Assembly: GCA_043809365.1 (NCBI GenBank)
Contig: JAZDDW010000003.1
Coordinates: 1 to 56,576 of the forward strand
Direction of reading: 5' to 3'
Source: CAJAUT01 sp043809365
GTDB taxonomy: Bacteria > Patescibacteriota > Microgenomatia > UBA1400 > UBA12108
DNA length: 56,576 nucleotides
Shown here one piece after another: positions 35,040-42,760 of this stretch. The translations under genes and the position numbers were made by a program. The number at the start of each line of letters is the position of its first letter. Positions within the stretch are counted from its first letter, which is position 1. Under the pieces are notes generated by a model that worked only from the letters and a program-made list of their open reading frames with translations, was not told the DNA's origin and searched no databases.

Positions 35040-36922
35040 AATATTTGCTTACAATTTTGATAACTTCGAAATATTGTTGTCTCTACCTCTAAGGCAAATT
35101 TTAATGTATTTTTCGCTTCGACAGGCAATCCAGAAATCGTATCAAGAAACGCCTTATTTTCCAAATAAAATGCCTCTCCGTTTGCCTTAGGATTAATATT
35201 AAAAATCGGTTGATCAGTGGGGAGGTTTTCTTCGGTTATCTTTTTTGTGGTTCCGTTCTTTAGTCTTATTAATATCCGCTTGCCATCTACCTTCATGACT
35301 CCTTTCTCAAAGCTAATTTTCAAGAAGCTCACCGGTGTAATTCTTCCTTTTACACTCCACGATAACGACACTTTTCCTTGGAATTTCCCGTAATTTAGCC
35401 ATAGTTTTACCTCATCATCCAATTCAGGCACATATTTACATTTAATAGTTCCCGTTACTTTTTTAGGTCGTCCAAAAAATTGAGTTAAAAGGGAAAAAAA
35501 ATGTGGACCTGGATTCATCAATACTCCTCCCCCGGCCATTTGTTTATTAAACATCCATCCTTTCTTCGGACCAAAAACTTCACTATGCTCAAAATATCCG
35601 ACATAACCGATAACTTCTCCGTAACGTTTACTCTTAATTATTTTATTAACTTGCTGGTAAATCCGTGAATACAAAAGAGTATAGCCCACATGTACTACCT
35701 GTTTAGTAACTAGAGCTTGGAATGCCTTGGCTTGATCGGCATTCAAAACCGACGGCTTTTCCAAAAATACATGAGCACCATGAGAAACAGCCTCCTTTAG
35801 CAAATCGAAATGGGTAAATGTAGGGGTAATAATATATACCGCATCTATTTTTTCGCGCTTAAATGCTTCATTCAAAGTTGGATAAAAATTACCCCCTATG
35901 CCCATACTTTTTACTGTACTAAACAATTGTTTATTAGTGTCGACTAATGCGACTATTTCAACATTGGGGAACATACTCAACAAGGACAAATGAAACATTC
36001 CCATTTTCCCTAGTCCTACTACCGCAATCTGCAATTTAGTAGGGCGCAAAACGAGTTCAGCTCCAACCTTAAAAGGAGTAGGGTGATATGCAAATTTCTT
36101 TATGATCGATCTAGGGTTACAATGTGTGCTTTGAGTTGACCCCAACACATTGTCTTGGTAAAACGGAGGATTTTTAAACACGCGAAAAATCCTGGCTAAG
36201 ATTAGACCCATCCAAGTTGGGACGTGGACTAGTCTTGTTTTGTACCCTGCAATTGTCCTATACAGCATGTTGTACGTGATCGGTTTTTCACAACCGACAT
36301 CATAAATTGCCGCATTCAGTGATTTATCTTCAATCACTTTTTCGATGATGTTAGCAAAATCGTGTACTGCAATAGGATAAATTTTTGTTTTCCCATCACC
36401 AAACACCGGGATAAATGGCAACAGCTTAATCATACGTTTAATTTTGTTAAATAGCCCTCTCGCTCCACCTCCATACACCAAACTCGGTTTCAAAATTACG
36501 TAAGAAAGACCGCTCATCTTGACAATTTTATCGCTCTCGTTTTTTGTTCGCGCATATATTCCTTGAACACGGATCTTTGTGGCCTGTGAACTAATCTGAA
36601 TAAACTTTCGGACTTTCTTTTTGCTACACGCCATCGTCAGGTTAATTACGCCATCGACATTAACTTGCTGACTTAATATCTTGTCATTGCTATTGACCGC
36701 CAAATTTACAACTATCGAGTGCGAAGGGATACTTTTATATAATGAAGCATAGTTTGTCAAATCGCCATATACCACGTGGATATTATTCGATAGTGGAAAT
36801 GATGGGATAGAATATGCCCTTAGCAAAGCATAAACTTGATAGCCACTTCTAGCCAAAGTCGCAACTAGTGTTTGACCAATAAATCCATTTGCCCCAGTAA
36901 CATATATTAATGGTAATTTCAC
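35036..36922 (-). CDS. Fusion: SDR-type epimerase/dehydratase plus Gfo/Idh/MocA oxidoreductase
   Basis: I start at a GTG at 36922: it overlaps the previous TGA (GTGA) and follows a strong GGAGGA ribosome site; an ATG at 36937 is weaker. Residues 1 to about 290 are an extended SDR domain with GANGFIG (10-16) and Y123-xxx-K127. Residues about 297 to 628 are a Gfo/Idh/MocA domain with GLGKMG (303-308), EKP (388-390) and GGGVLMNPGPH (464-474). Both bind NAD(P) and act on (nucleotide) sugars, so the chain may carry out two consecutive redox or epimerisation steps on one sugar. Confidence 0.85.
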   Translation of the reverse strand: MKLPLIYVTGANGFIGQTLVATLARSGYQVYALLRAYSIPSFPLSNNIHVVYGDLTNYASLYKSIPSHSIVVNLAVNSNDKILSQQVNVDGVINLTMACSKKKVRKFIQISSQATKIRVQGIYARTKNESDKIVKMSGLSYVILKPSLVYGGGARGLFNKIKRMIKLLPFIPVFGDGKTKIYPIAVHDFANIIEKVIEDKSLNAAIYDVGCEKPITYNMLYRTIAGYKTRLVHVPTWMGLILARIFRVFKNPPFYQDNVLGSTQSTHCNPRSIIKKFAYHPTPFKVGAELVLRPTKLQIAVVGLGKMGMFHLSLLSMFPNVEIVALVDTNKQLFSTVKSMGIGGNFYPTLNEAFKREKIDAVYIITPTFTHFDLLKEAVSHGAHVFLEKPSVLNADQAKAFQALVTKQVVHVGYTLLYSRIYQQVNKIIKSKRYGEVIGYVGYFEHSEVFGPKKGWMFNKQMAGGGVLMNPGPHFFSLLTQFFGRPKKVTGTIKCKYVPELDDEVKLWLNYGKFQGKVSLSWSVKGRITPVSFLKISFEKGVMKVDGKRILIRLKNGTTKKITEENLPTDQPIFNINPKANGEAFYLENKAFLDTISGLPVEAKNTLKFALEVETTIFRSYQNCKQIL

Positions 36923-37608
36923 AAGTTCCTCCACCAATAATTGGGTAATTGCGCAATAATTCTAAATCCGTCCCAGATAGAAAATCCTTTATATTTATCT
37001 AAATAGATTGTGTCAACCACAACTGTTTTAAATGGTAATTTTCTCCTTCCAATAATTGTGATCACTTCAGTTTCAACTCCGTAGTTATTTGATAACCAAC
37101 TTACACGCTCATAACCTTGTTTTGTAAAAGCTCGAAACCCGCACATGATGTCTGGAATCGCAATCATAAACAGTTTTCGCATTAATGTTGCCATAAGTAC
37201 ATTTCCAGCCTTACGATGCCAAGGAATTTCGGCTTTCAACAATCTAATCCCGATCACTATCTCATTGCCCCGCTTTAGCTCCCTAGCAAATTCCTTAATA
37301 TGTTTCGGGTGATGCTGATTGTCTCCGTCCATAAATATTACACCCTCCGCGCCTAACTTCCAGGCCAATTCAGCACCCATCCTCATTGCATAACCCTTTC
37401 CCCAATTTTTCTCCAGATGGATAGTTTTAATCCCCCTAATAGTATCGATAATTTCTCCAGTCTTATCTGTAGAACCATCGTTAACCACAATTATCTGGTG
37501 GCAATATGGTCTAATCTGATTGATACATTTACGAATATTTCTTGCTTCGTTGTAGGCAGGAATTATCACGAAGAAATTCAAATGTTCGTTCTTGGAAATT
37601 TTTCTCAT
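36919..37608 (-). CDS. GT2 glycosyltransferase, polyprenol-phosphate sugar synthase-like
   Basis: The 229-residue protein has FVIIPAYNEARNI, VVNDGSTDKTGE, and FMDGDNQHHP with D94-G-D96, then the PDIMCGFRAFTKQGY region typical of DPM1-like and related GT2 enzymes that charge polyprenyl phosphate with a sugar. There is no C-terminal membrane domain, so it is a soluble or peripheral form. Its product would be the natural donor for GT-C transferases such as the one encoded downstream at 32741. It is coupled by ATGA to the upstream methyltransferase and by GTGA to the downstream fusion. Confidence 0.85.
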   Translation of the reverse strand: MRKISKNEHLNFFVIIPAYNEARNIRKCINQIRPYCHQIIVVNDGSTDKTGEIIDTIRGIKTIHLEKNWGKGYAMRMGAELAWKLGAEGVIFMDGDNQHHPKHIKEFARELKRGNEIVIGIRLLKAEIPWHRKAGNVLMATLMRKLFMIAIPDIMCGFRAFTKQGYERVSWLSNNYGVETEVITIIGRRKLPFKTVVVDTIYLDKYKGFSIWDGFRIIAQLPNYWWRNL

Positions 37609-38294
37609 AATTTTTTGATTAATAAAACTTGAGTAGTTTCCATCGGTTGAAGTTTTTCCGGCTTCCCTTTGATAAAATCATTGAAGGCTCGCCAGACTCC
37701 TTCGTTTTGGCCATAATCATGAGACAATATTCTCCCTCCTGGTATCATTCTCGGATAAAAAAACTTCAGCGCCTCGTTAGTGGAGTCTTGTAAGTCAACA
37801 TCCAAATGGACAAACGAAAATCTCAATCGGCTAATAGGACCAGCCGTATCTGGAAAATACCCGGGATAGATCTTGACTTTAGGGTATTTTTTAAGTCTTT
37901 GTCTCACTAATTGTTCATCAGCCGTGAACAATCCTTTCTTAAAACGCGCGTCCTTCTTGCCTACTTCAGGTAAACCCCGAAAAGTATCAAACAAATATAA
38001 CGGAGTTTTTCCCTTGGCTTCACAAATTAGTTTGGCCGAGGCCCCGCGGAAAACCCCCACTTCCGCGAATGCTCCCTGATCTTTCATAATCAAGGCCTGG
38101 GTCCAAACATTAAGCAACTCTCCAGGGTAAAATAAAACATTCTTCTCTTCATGATAGATCTTCTTTACTAAGTTTACCCCCGTTTTTTCCGTCGGGTTTC
38201 GCTTATAATAACCAAGTTTCGCTAGCTCTAAGCGCGCAATTATCTGTTTTGCAAGCATCACCAGACTAGTATTTACCAATTTGTCATCAATCAT
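37605..38294 (-). CDS. TylF/MycF-like sugar O-methyltransferase
   Basis: The 229-residue protein has AEVGVFRGASAKLI (E78), LFDTFRGLPE (D103), and FVHLDVDLQDSTNEALKFFYPRMIPGG with D165 and D167, followed by SHDYG (D193). These are the landmarks of the TylF/MycF family, metal-dependent O-methyltransferases that act on deoxysugars. In a glycan locus it most likely methylates a nucleotide sugar or a terminal residue. It overlaps the GT2 gene by ATGA and follows the deacetylase gene after 7 bases. Confidence 0.88.
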   Translation of the reverse strand: MIDDKLVNTSLVMLAKQIIARLELAKLGYYKRNPTEKTGVNLVKKIYHEEKNVLFYPGELLNVWTQALIMKDQGAFAEVGVFRGASAKLICEAKGKTPLYLFDTFRGLPEVGKKDARFKKGLFTADEQLVRQRLKKYPKVKIYPGYFPDTAGPISRLRFSFVHLDVDLQDSTNEALKFFYPRMIPGGRILSHDYGQNEGVWRAFNDFIKGKPEKLQPMETTQVLLIKKL

Positions 38295-38301
38295 AACAAT
38301 C

Positions 38302-39159
38302 TTACTCCTGGCTAATATTGTAGCGTATCTGATTCAGATTTTGTGAAAATACTTCCCCCATAGTTAAGCGCAAAGATGCTTGTTGGCAACTAATAATCTC
38401 GGCGATTTTATTCAAAGCCCCGTTAACTCCCAAGTAATGAATCCAGCTGTCTATGAGGGGCAACTGCATCCGAGGCGATAAAGAGTCAATCTCTCGGGGA
38501 TGAAGATAAAAAACTATTGGTTTTCCTGCTCTATTTAGTTGGTCACCAAATTTTCTTATCGCCCAAAAAGGTAGTATTCGCAGATAAAAACCGCCCGCAA
38601 ATCCCCAGTTTTTCCCCGCAATTTTTGTTACAGAAGCAGGGACCTCCCACACTCCAGCGTTTGTTAGATGGGGGGCTTGTGTGGCATCGGGGATACCATA
38701 AAGAGGAGTACTTACTGGGAATACCGACGATGAATATTTTATTTGGTTTTCAGCCAACACTTGGTAATACCAGCTCCGTATCTGTTTGTTGATTGACCAT
38801 GAAGGAGCACGGAACCCACGTACCTTCTTTCCCGTAATCTGTTCAAGAATATTTACTGATTCATTCAGGTCCTTGGTGAATTCCTTCGCAGTCATCTCCC
38901 AAACTAATCTATGGTGATTGCCGTGGGAGGCGATTTCGTGACCAGCTTGCGCAATGCTCTTGATCAACCCCTTTCTCTTGATCGCTACTTCGCCTACTAC
39001 AAAAAAAGTTGCTCTAACTGCATATTGCTCACATAATTCAAGTAATGTCTTTACCTGCCAATCTAGTCGCGAATACTTGTTCGCCTGCTTATTTTGGCGG
39101 ACACCTGCATAATTCGCGTGGTACCACTCCTCAATGTCAAAAGTCAAGAAATTGTCCAT
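38302..39159 (-). CDS. Polysaccharide deacetylase, DUF3473/PEP-CTERM-locus type
   Basis: The 285-residue protein has the NodB-fold catalytic set: FDIEEWYH with D8, the metal histidines in SHGNHH (H79, H83), FRAPSWSI (116-122), and a C-terminal YLHPREID. The early WYHANY and the C-terminal extension fit the XrtA/PEP-CTERM-associated deacetylases with DUF3473. No signal peptide is visible, so it probably acts on a cytosolic lipid-linked or nucleotide sugar. It would remove N- or O-acetyl groups. The start codon is 1 base after the stop of the HAD/ATP-grasp gene. Confidence 0.9.
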   Translation of the reverse strand: MDNFLTFDIEEWYHANYAGVRQNKQANKYSRLDWQVKTLLELCEQYAVRATFFVVGEVAIKRKGLIKSIAQAGHEIASHGNHHRLVWEMTAKEFTKDLNESVNILEQITGKKVRGFRAPSWSINKQIRSWYYQVLAENQIKYSSSVFPVSTPLYGIPDATQAPHLTNAGVWEVPASVTKIAGKNWGFAGGFYLRILPFWAIRKFGDQLNRAGKPIVFYLHPREIDSLSPRMQLPLIDSWIHYLGVNGALNKIAEIISCQQASLRLTMGEVFSQNLNQIRYNISQE

Positions 39160-39160
39160 C

Positions 39161-40909
39161 TTATCCTCGCCTCACATATTTCCAGTATTTTGGGTTAAGT
39201 GCCAGAACTCCAGTACAAACTATTGTGGCTATCGCTCCACGTAGATCCTGACGGTCCCACTCTTCACACAACTTTGGAATTCCTCGACAAAATTCCCACA
39301 AAGATTCATGAGCTTCTTGGGTTAAATATCGCAAAATATCTCCCGGAATCAACCATCGACATCTAATTCCATCTTGATATTTGGGTGCGGGTGGTAACAT
39401 TTCCCCCTTCGCCGCTTTCGCATATAACAAAGGAAAATTTACGTGAGCTCTTACCGCAAGCTCGAGACTCCCCCAAAAGCGGGGATTTATCTCCAGAAGG
39501 TGTGGGACATGGGTCAGCGGATCTGTTTTCCACTCAACCATGGCCACTCCTCGCCAATTTAGATGCTCTAATAGTTTTTGGCTCATTGATTCAAGGTGTT
39601 TGTAATGGATACTGATCCTGTCTGTGCTGGGTCCCCCCGTATTGGGATACTGCTGTAGTCTTTTGTGTGAGAACTGTGCTCTGCACTTACCTTTTTGGTC
39701 GTACAATAGACTCACACCATAGGCCTCGCCGCCCGAGCCTATTCGTTCTTGGACAATCAATTTCCCGTACTTTTGCCAATGGTCAATCCAGTTAATTTCT
39801 ATTCCAGGTTTTAGGTATACGAGCCCTTTGGATCCATTACCTTCAATTGGCTTTATCACCACTTGCTGGTGAGCCAAATTGTTTAGTAATGAGATGAGTT
39901 CTCCTGGATTTTTGGGGAAATAAGTTTTGGGAGTAGGGATACCCAATTTTCGTGCCGTCAACATGGTTAGCCCTTTATTGGCCGCAACTTTCAACATTTC
40001 CTTGTCAGGCAACAAGAAATCCGCATATTTTGCCAATTCTCCTCGATGCTCACTACACCAGCTGACCGTGGCGTCTTCCATGGGGAAGATCACGGGTCGA
40101 ACTTCGCTCTGTTTAACCAAATTTACGATTTGAGTGATAGGCGCGCTCATTCTCTTTGTGGTAAACCTAGACCAGTGACCAATCGTCCAAAAAGTGCCCC
40201 CGAGCACCGCTACGTCGTAGTTTGCTTTACCTAGTGATCTGATGACCGAGAGACTCTTCCGCCACAGTCCATCAGTTACGATGGCACATAAATCGTTGGG
40301 TACTCTTGGCATAATTTTCCGGTATGAAAACTGGGCAAGCGACAGTATCCCCTCATCACTCCTATGGTCACCGTAAGCATAGATCACCCGATCTCGATAA
40401 TTTGGATACAGTTTTTTGAAGGCCGATACTTTGTGGTTACCAAAGATATTTGTGGCGATTTCCGGCAAATAGTATTTCCCCTTTTCTTTGAGAGTTGAGG
40501 CCAGCACCGTCTTTATCTGATTATTCTCGGCCCAAGGCTTGATCCAGCTACCAAGCGACGCGCTCACCACAACTACTTCGTGTCCGCTCTTTTGGTGCCA
40601 ACGGATTCTCTCCAGTGCTTCTCTCTTGATTATATCTGGCAAACGATCCCTGGCATATTGCCATGTTTCTTTCTCCCAAGCCATCTTATTCACTTTACCT
40701 ACCAATTTTTGCAGGATTTTTTCCTTTGGCACTCTGTTATCTACAATTCCCATTAGATATAAAATAATCCAAAAAACATTGGTCATCGTGCTAGTTACAA
40801 ATTTCCACCACCCAAACCGATATCTCAAAAAATCATTAAAGCTATCTTTTGTAGTTATGGTTCCATCGAAATCAAATATTGCAAGCTTTGAATCTACATT
40901 TTTTGGCAT
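39161..40909 (-). CDS. Fusion: HAD-IB hydrolase plus ATP-grasp ligase
   Basis: Residues 1 to about 205 form a HAD-IB phosphatase-like domain: FDFDGT with D13 and D15, VVVSAS near 115, and YGDHRSDEGIL near 172. From about 225 (YDVAVLGGTF) a pre-ATP-grasp domain leads into an ATP-grasp: VVIKPIEGNGSKG, IVQERIGSGGEAYG, and MVEWKTD...LLEINPRFWGS with the magnesium-binding E and N. ATP-grasp enzymes join a carboxylate to an amine through an acyl phosphate, so an amino-acid or amide decoration of a sugar is plausible. The 582-residue fusion is unusual. It is second in the minus-strand cassette. Confidence 0.85.
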   Translation of the reverse strand: MPKNVDSKLAIFDFDGTITTKDSFNDFLRYRFGWWKFVTSTMTNVFWIILYLMGIVDNRVPKEKILQKLVGKVNKMAWEKETWQYARDRLPDIIKREALERIRWHQKSGHEVVVVSASLGSWIKPWAENNQIKTVLASTLKEKGKYYLPEIATNIFGNHKVSAFKKLYPNYRDRVIYAYGDHRSDEGILSLAQFSYRKIMPRVPNDLCAIVTDGLWRKSLSVIRSLGKANYDVAVLGGTFWTIGHWSRFTTKRMSAPITQIVNLVKQSEVRPVIFPMEDATVSWCSEHRGELAKYADFLLPDKEMLKVAANKGLTMLTARKLGIPTPKTYFPKNPGELISLLNNLAHQQVVIKPIEGNGSKGLVYLKPGIEINWIDHWQKYGKLIVQERIGSGGEAYGVSLLYDQKGKCRAQFSHKRLQQYPNTGGPSTDRISIHYKHLESMSQKLLEHLNWRGVAMVEWKTDPLTHVPHLLEINPRFWGSLELAVRAHVNFPLLYAKAAKGEMLPPAPKYQDGIRCRWLIPGDILRYLTQEAHESLWEFCRGIPKLCEEWDRQDLRGAIATIVCTGVLALNPKYWKYVRRG

Positions 40910-40919
40910 AATCTCTAAA

Positions 40920-41663
40920 TCACGAAGTTTTTTGTAGCAAAATAACCATCGACCATCTCAAATCTTCTGGCATTGGTATCAAGTCATACATACTACTCTC
41001 AATAATCGTAAAATTATTCCTCTCTAAAATATCCTTCCACTGTCGATACGATCTTTGGTGTTCAACGTCTGTATCTTTTTGAAGATGAGTCCTGATAAAA
41101 TGTTTTAACCTGAACGTGGGGGAAATATAATTTTCCTCATTGATTATCAGATAGCTATTTTTCGGCATATAATTTGAGAGTCTGTGAATAAATTTTTCTA
41201 CAGCAGGTAAATGGTGGAGTGCATAGGCAAGCACAGCAACATCAGGTTTACCTTTTAGTAATTTAGTGATATTTGTTTCCCATTTATCCCGAGCCACTAA
41301 ATCCGCGCGTAAATACTTGACTCTTGCGATTTTCGATTGCTTTACGAATAATTTTGCCAATAATAATTCGTCTTGATCACAATCAACTCCTACTACAAAG
41401 TTTTTTGGATAAGACAATGCTGAAGACACCAGCCCGCCTCCACAGGCGAAGTCCACGATTTTTATTGGTTTACCCAGCTTACGCGAAATATATCTTGAAT
41501 AATCCAAAATCGAAGCTAATCTTTTTTTGTTTAGAGCGGAAAATGGATGGTCGAGGAAATAGCCAAATGTTGGACCTAATTTTGGATATTTAGCTTTCCC
41601 CTTACTCATCTCATAGAATATTCTTGCTTGAGTTAATATTTTATCCACTATTTTTGATTTCAT
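40920..41663 (-). CDS. Class I SAM-dependent methyltransferase, first gene of the minus-strand cassette
   Basis: I start at the ATG at 41663, 6 bases after a TATACT box; the frame is open back to 41777 but that would overlap the divergent gene. The 247-residue protein has IVDFACGGGLVSSAL (motif I), VVGVDCDQDELLLAK, DVAVLAYALHHLPAVEKFI, and YLIINEEN. The target is unknown. The next gene starts 10 bases after its stop. Near the C-terminus (40947-40960) two 7-base units resemble the heptamer repeat in reverse orientation, possibly by chance. Confidence 0.82.
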   Translation of the reverse strand: MKSKIVDKILTQARIFYEMSKGKAKYPKLGPTFGYFLDHPFSALNKKRLASILDYSRYISRKLGKPIKIVDFACGGGLVSSALSYPKNFVVGVDCDQDELLLAKLFVKQSKIARVKYLRADLVARDKWETNITKLLKGKPDVAVLAYALHHLPAVEKFIHRLSNYMPKNSYLIINEENYISPTFRLKHFIRTHLQKDTDVEHQRSYRQWKDILERNNFTIIESSMYDLIPMPEDLRWSMVILLQKTS

Positions 41664-41669
41664 GCGTAT

Positions 41670-41675
41670 AGTATA
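41670..41675 (-). promoter_or_regulatory. -10 box at the head of the minus-strand cassette
   Basis: TATACT on the minus strand lies 6 bases before the methyltransferase ATG at 41663. It is the only promoter-like box seen for the nine tightly packed genes down to 31459. Confidence 0.5.
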
Positions 41676-41695
41676 GACAAATCCAGCCAATTTGC

Positions 41696-41701
41696 TACAT
41701 T
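41696..41701 (+). promoter_or_regulatory. Extended -10 box before the gene at 41708
   Basis: TGC-TACATT lies 6 bases before the ATG at 41708, in the 44-base divergent gap shared with the cassette promoter. Confidence 0.45.
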
Positions 41702-41707
41702 TAACCC

Positions 41708-42313
41708 ATGGTAGACAACCTCGATTTATCCGAGCGGGCGAGTGAAGGTAAGAAAACAATTGGCAGATCGGTCTCAATCAACGGAGTTCACGCCATTGAT
41801 CTGGACGTCAAACAATCCGCAAACTTGAGTGACCCGCTCCTCGATATCAATTTTAAAGTGAACAATCCAATCGGTCGTCTGTGGTTGGCATTAAAAAGAA
41901 TCTGGAAATCACAGAATACTATTATCTCCCTCCGTTTTACTATCCCCCTCCTTGTGCTCCCTATTGCCCTCTACGTTCTCTATGTGTTGTGGCAGGGTAG
42001 GGGACTCAACCTCCCTATGTCCAAGCTCGGGGTCATTCACCAAGTCAATATGGCCGGGACCCCCAGGGATATCTTGGTTCTGCCCACTTCGGACGTCTAT
42101 GTCATCGACTATGCCAGCGCTTTTAATCAAACCACCCGTCTGACGGAAAAACCCGTGATCGTCGTAGGTACCTACCACTCCCCGAGTAACACCCTCAAAG
42201 TCGAGAGTCTTACCCCCTATTCTCAACTAGACCTCCCTCCGACCGTCGTAGTCCCAGGTTCACCGCGCTCCGTCTGGGACAACATCTGGCAGTTCATCAC
42301 CCAGTTTCGCTAG
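41708..42313 (+). CDS. Hypothetical single-span membrane protein
   Basis: I do not recognise this 201-residue protein. Residues 1-70 are polar with a strand-rich segment (GVHAIDLDVKQSANLSDPLLDINFKV). A span runs about 73-94 (TIPLLVLPIALYVLYVLW), and about 105 residues follow, probably outside the membrane, rich in V, T and P with possible beta structure (PRDILVLPTSDVYVIDY). It starts at its own -10 box and is followed after 15 bases by the cupin gene, which has another. It may be a cell-surface or assembly protein (inference). Confidence 0.6.
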   Translation: MVDNLDLSERASEGKKTIGRSVSINGVHAIDLDVKQSANLSDPLLDINFKVNNPIGRLWLALKRIWKSQNTIISLRFTIPLLVLPIALYVLYVLWQGRGLNLPMSKLGVIHQVNMAGTPRDILVLPTSDVYVIDYASAFNQTTRLTEKPVIVVGTYHSPSNTLKVESLTPYSQLDLPPTVVVPGSPRSVWDNIWQFITQFR

Positions 42314-42316
42314 TGC

Positions 42317-42322
42317 TACAAT
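42317..42322 (+). promoter_or_regulatory. Extended -10 box before the cupin gene
   Basis: TGC-TACAAT lies 6 bases before the ATG at 42329, in the 15-base gap after the previous stop. Confidence 0.5.
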
Positions 42323-42328
42323 TAGCTT

Positions 42329-42760
42329 ATGCCAGGGGGTAAAGAAGTCATCGAAAAAAATGGGCAGATCTTTGCTCACGTGATCCGCAAGGGGTATCGT
42401 CCCGCCGGAGTCAATTTCTTGACCCCCGACGACTACACTCTCCAGCTGGGGCTTATTGGTCATCCCTCGGGCCGCCATATTCGTGACCATATTCACAACC
42501 CCCATATCCATTATCAGGTTGACACCACCCAAGAATTTCTCTATGTCGAACAAGGTAAAGTCAAAGCCACCATCTACGACTATGGCTGGAATGTGATCAA
42601 AGAAGTAACTCTCAATCAGGGCGACATTCTTCTCCAAGTCTCGGGTGGTCATGGTTTTGACGTGCTCGAACCTAGTTACTTGATCGAGATCAAACAAGGT
42701 CCTTTCCCCGGTGACAAACTCATGAAATTTTACAAAGAAGAGCCTACGGTAAAGCCATGA
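42329..42760 (+). CDS. Cupin-fold protein next to a sugar aminotransferase
   Basis: This 143-residue protein has a single cupin: HNPHIHYQVDTTQEFLYVEQGKV with His residues and a Glu in the first metal motif, and GDILLQVSGGHGFDVLEP with a His in the second. Small cupins beside DegT-type aminotransferases are often sugar 3,4-ketoisomerases or sugar epimerases, but the sequence does not show the usual signature of FdtA/QdtA clearly, so I leave it as a cupin. It overlaps the aminotransferase by ATGA and probably acts on the same nucleotide sugar. Confidence 0.75.
   Translation: MPGGKEVIEKNGQIFAHVIRKGYRPAGVNFLTPDDYTLQLGLIGHPSGRHIRDHIHNPHIHYQVDTTQEFLYVEQGKVKATIYDYGWNVIKEVTLNQGDILLQVSGGHGFDVLEPSYLIEIKQGPFPGDKLMKFYKEEPTVKP

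Noticed and set aside
40947..40960. Possible eighth heptamer copy in reverse orientation in the methyltransferase gene
   Set aside because: Only two units (CATCGAC, CATCTCA) on the opposite strand to the gene; chance is a sufficient explanation.
42260..42697. 145-residue open frame antisense to the cupin gene
   Set aside because: The opposite strand carries the conserved cupin motifs and the coupling to the aminotransferase.
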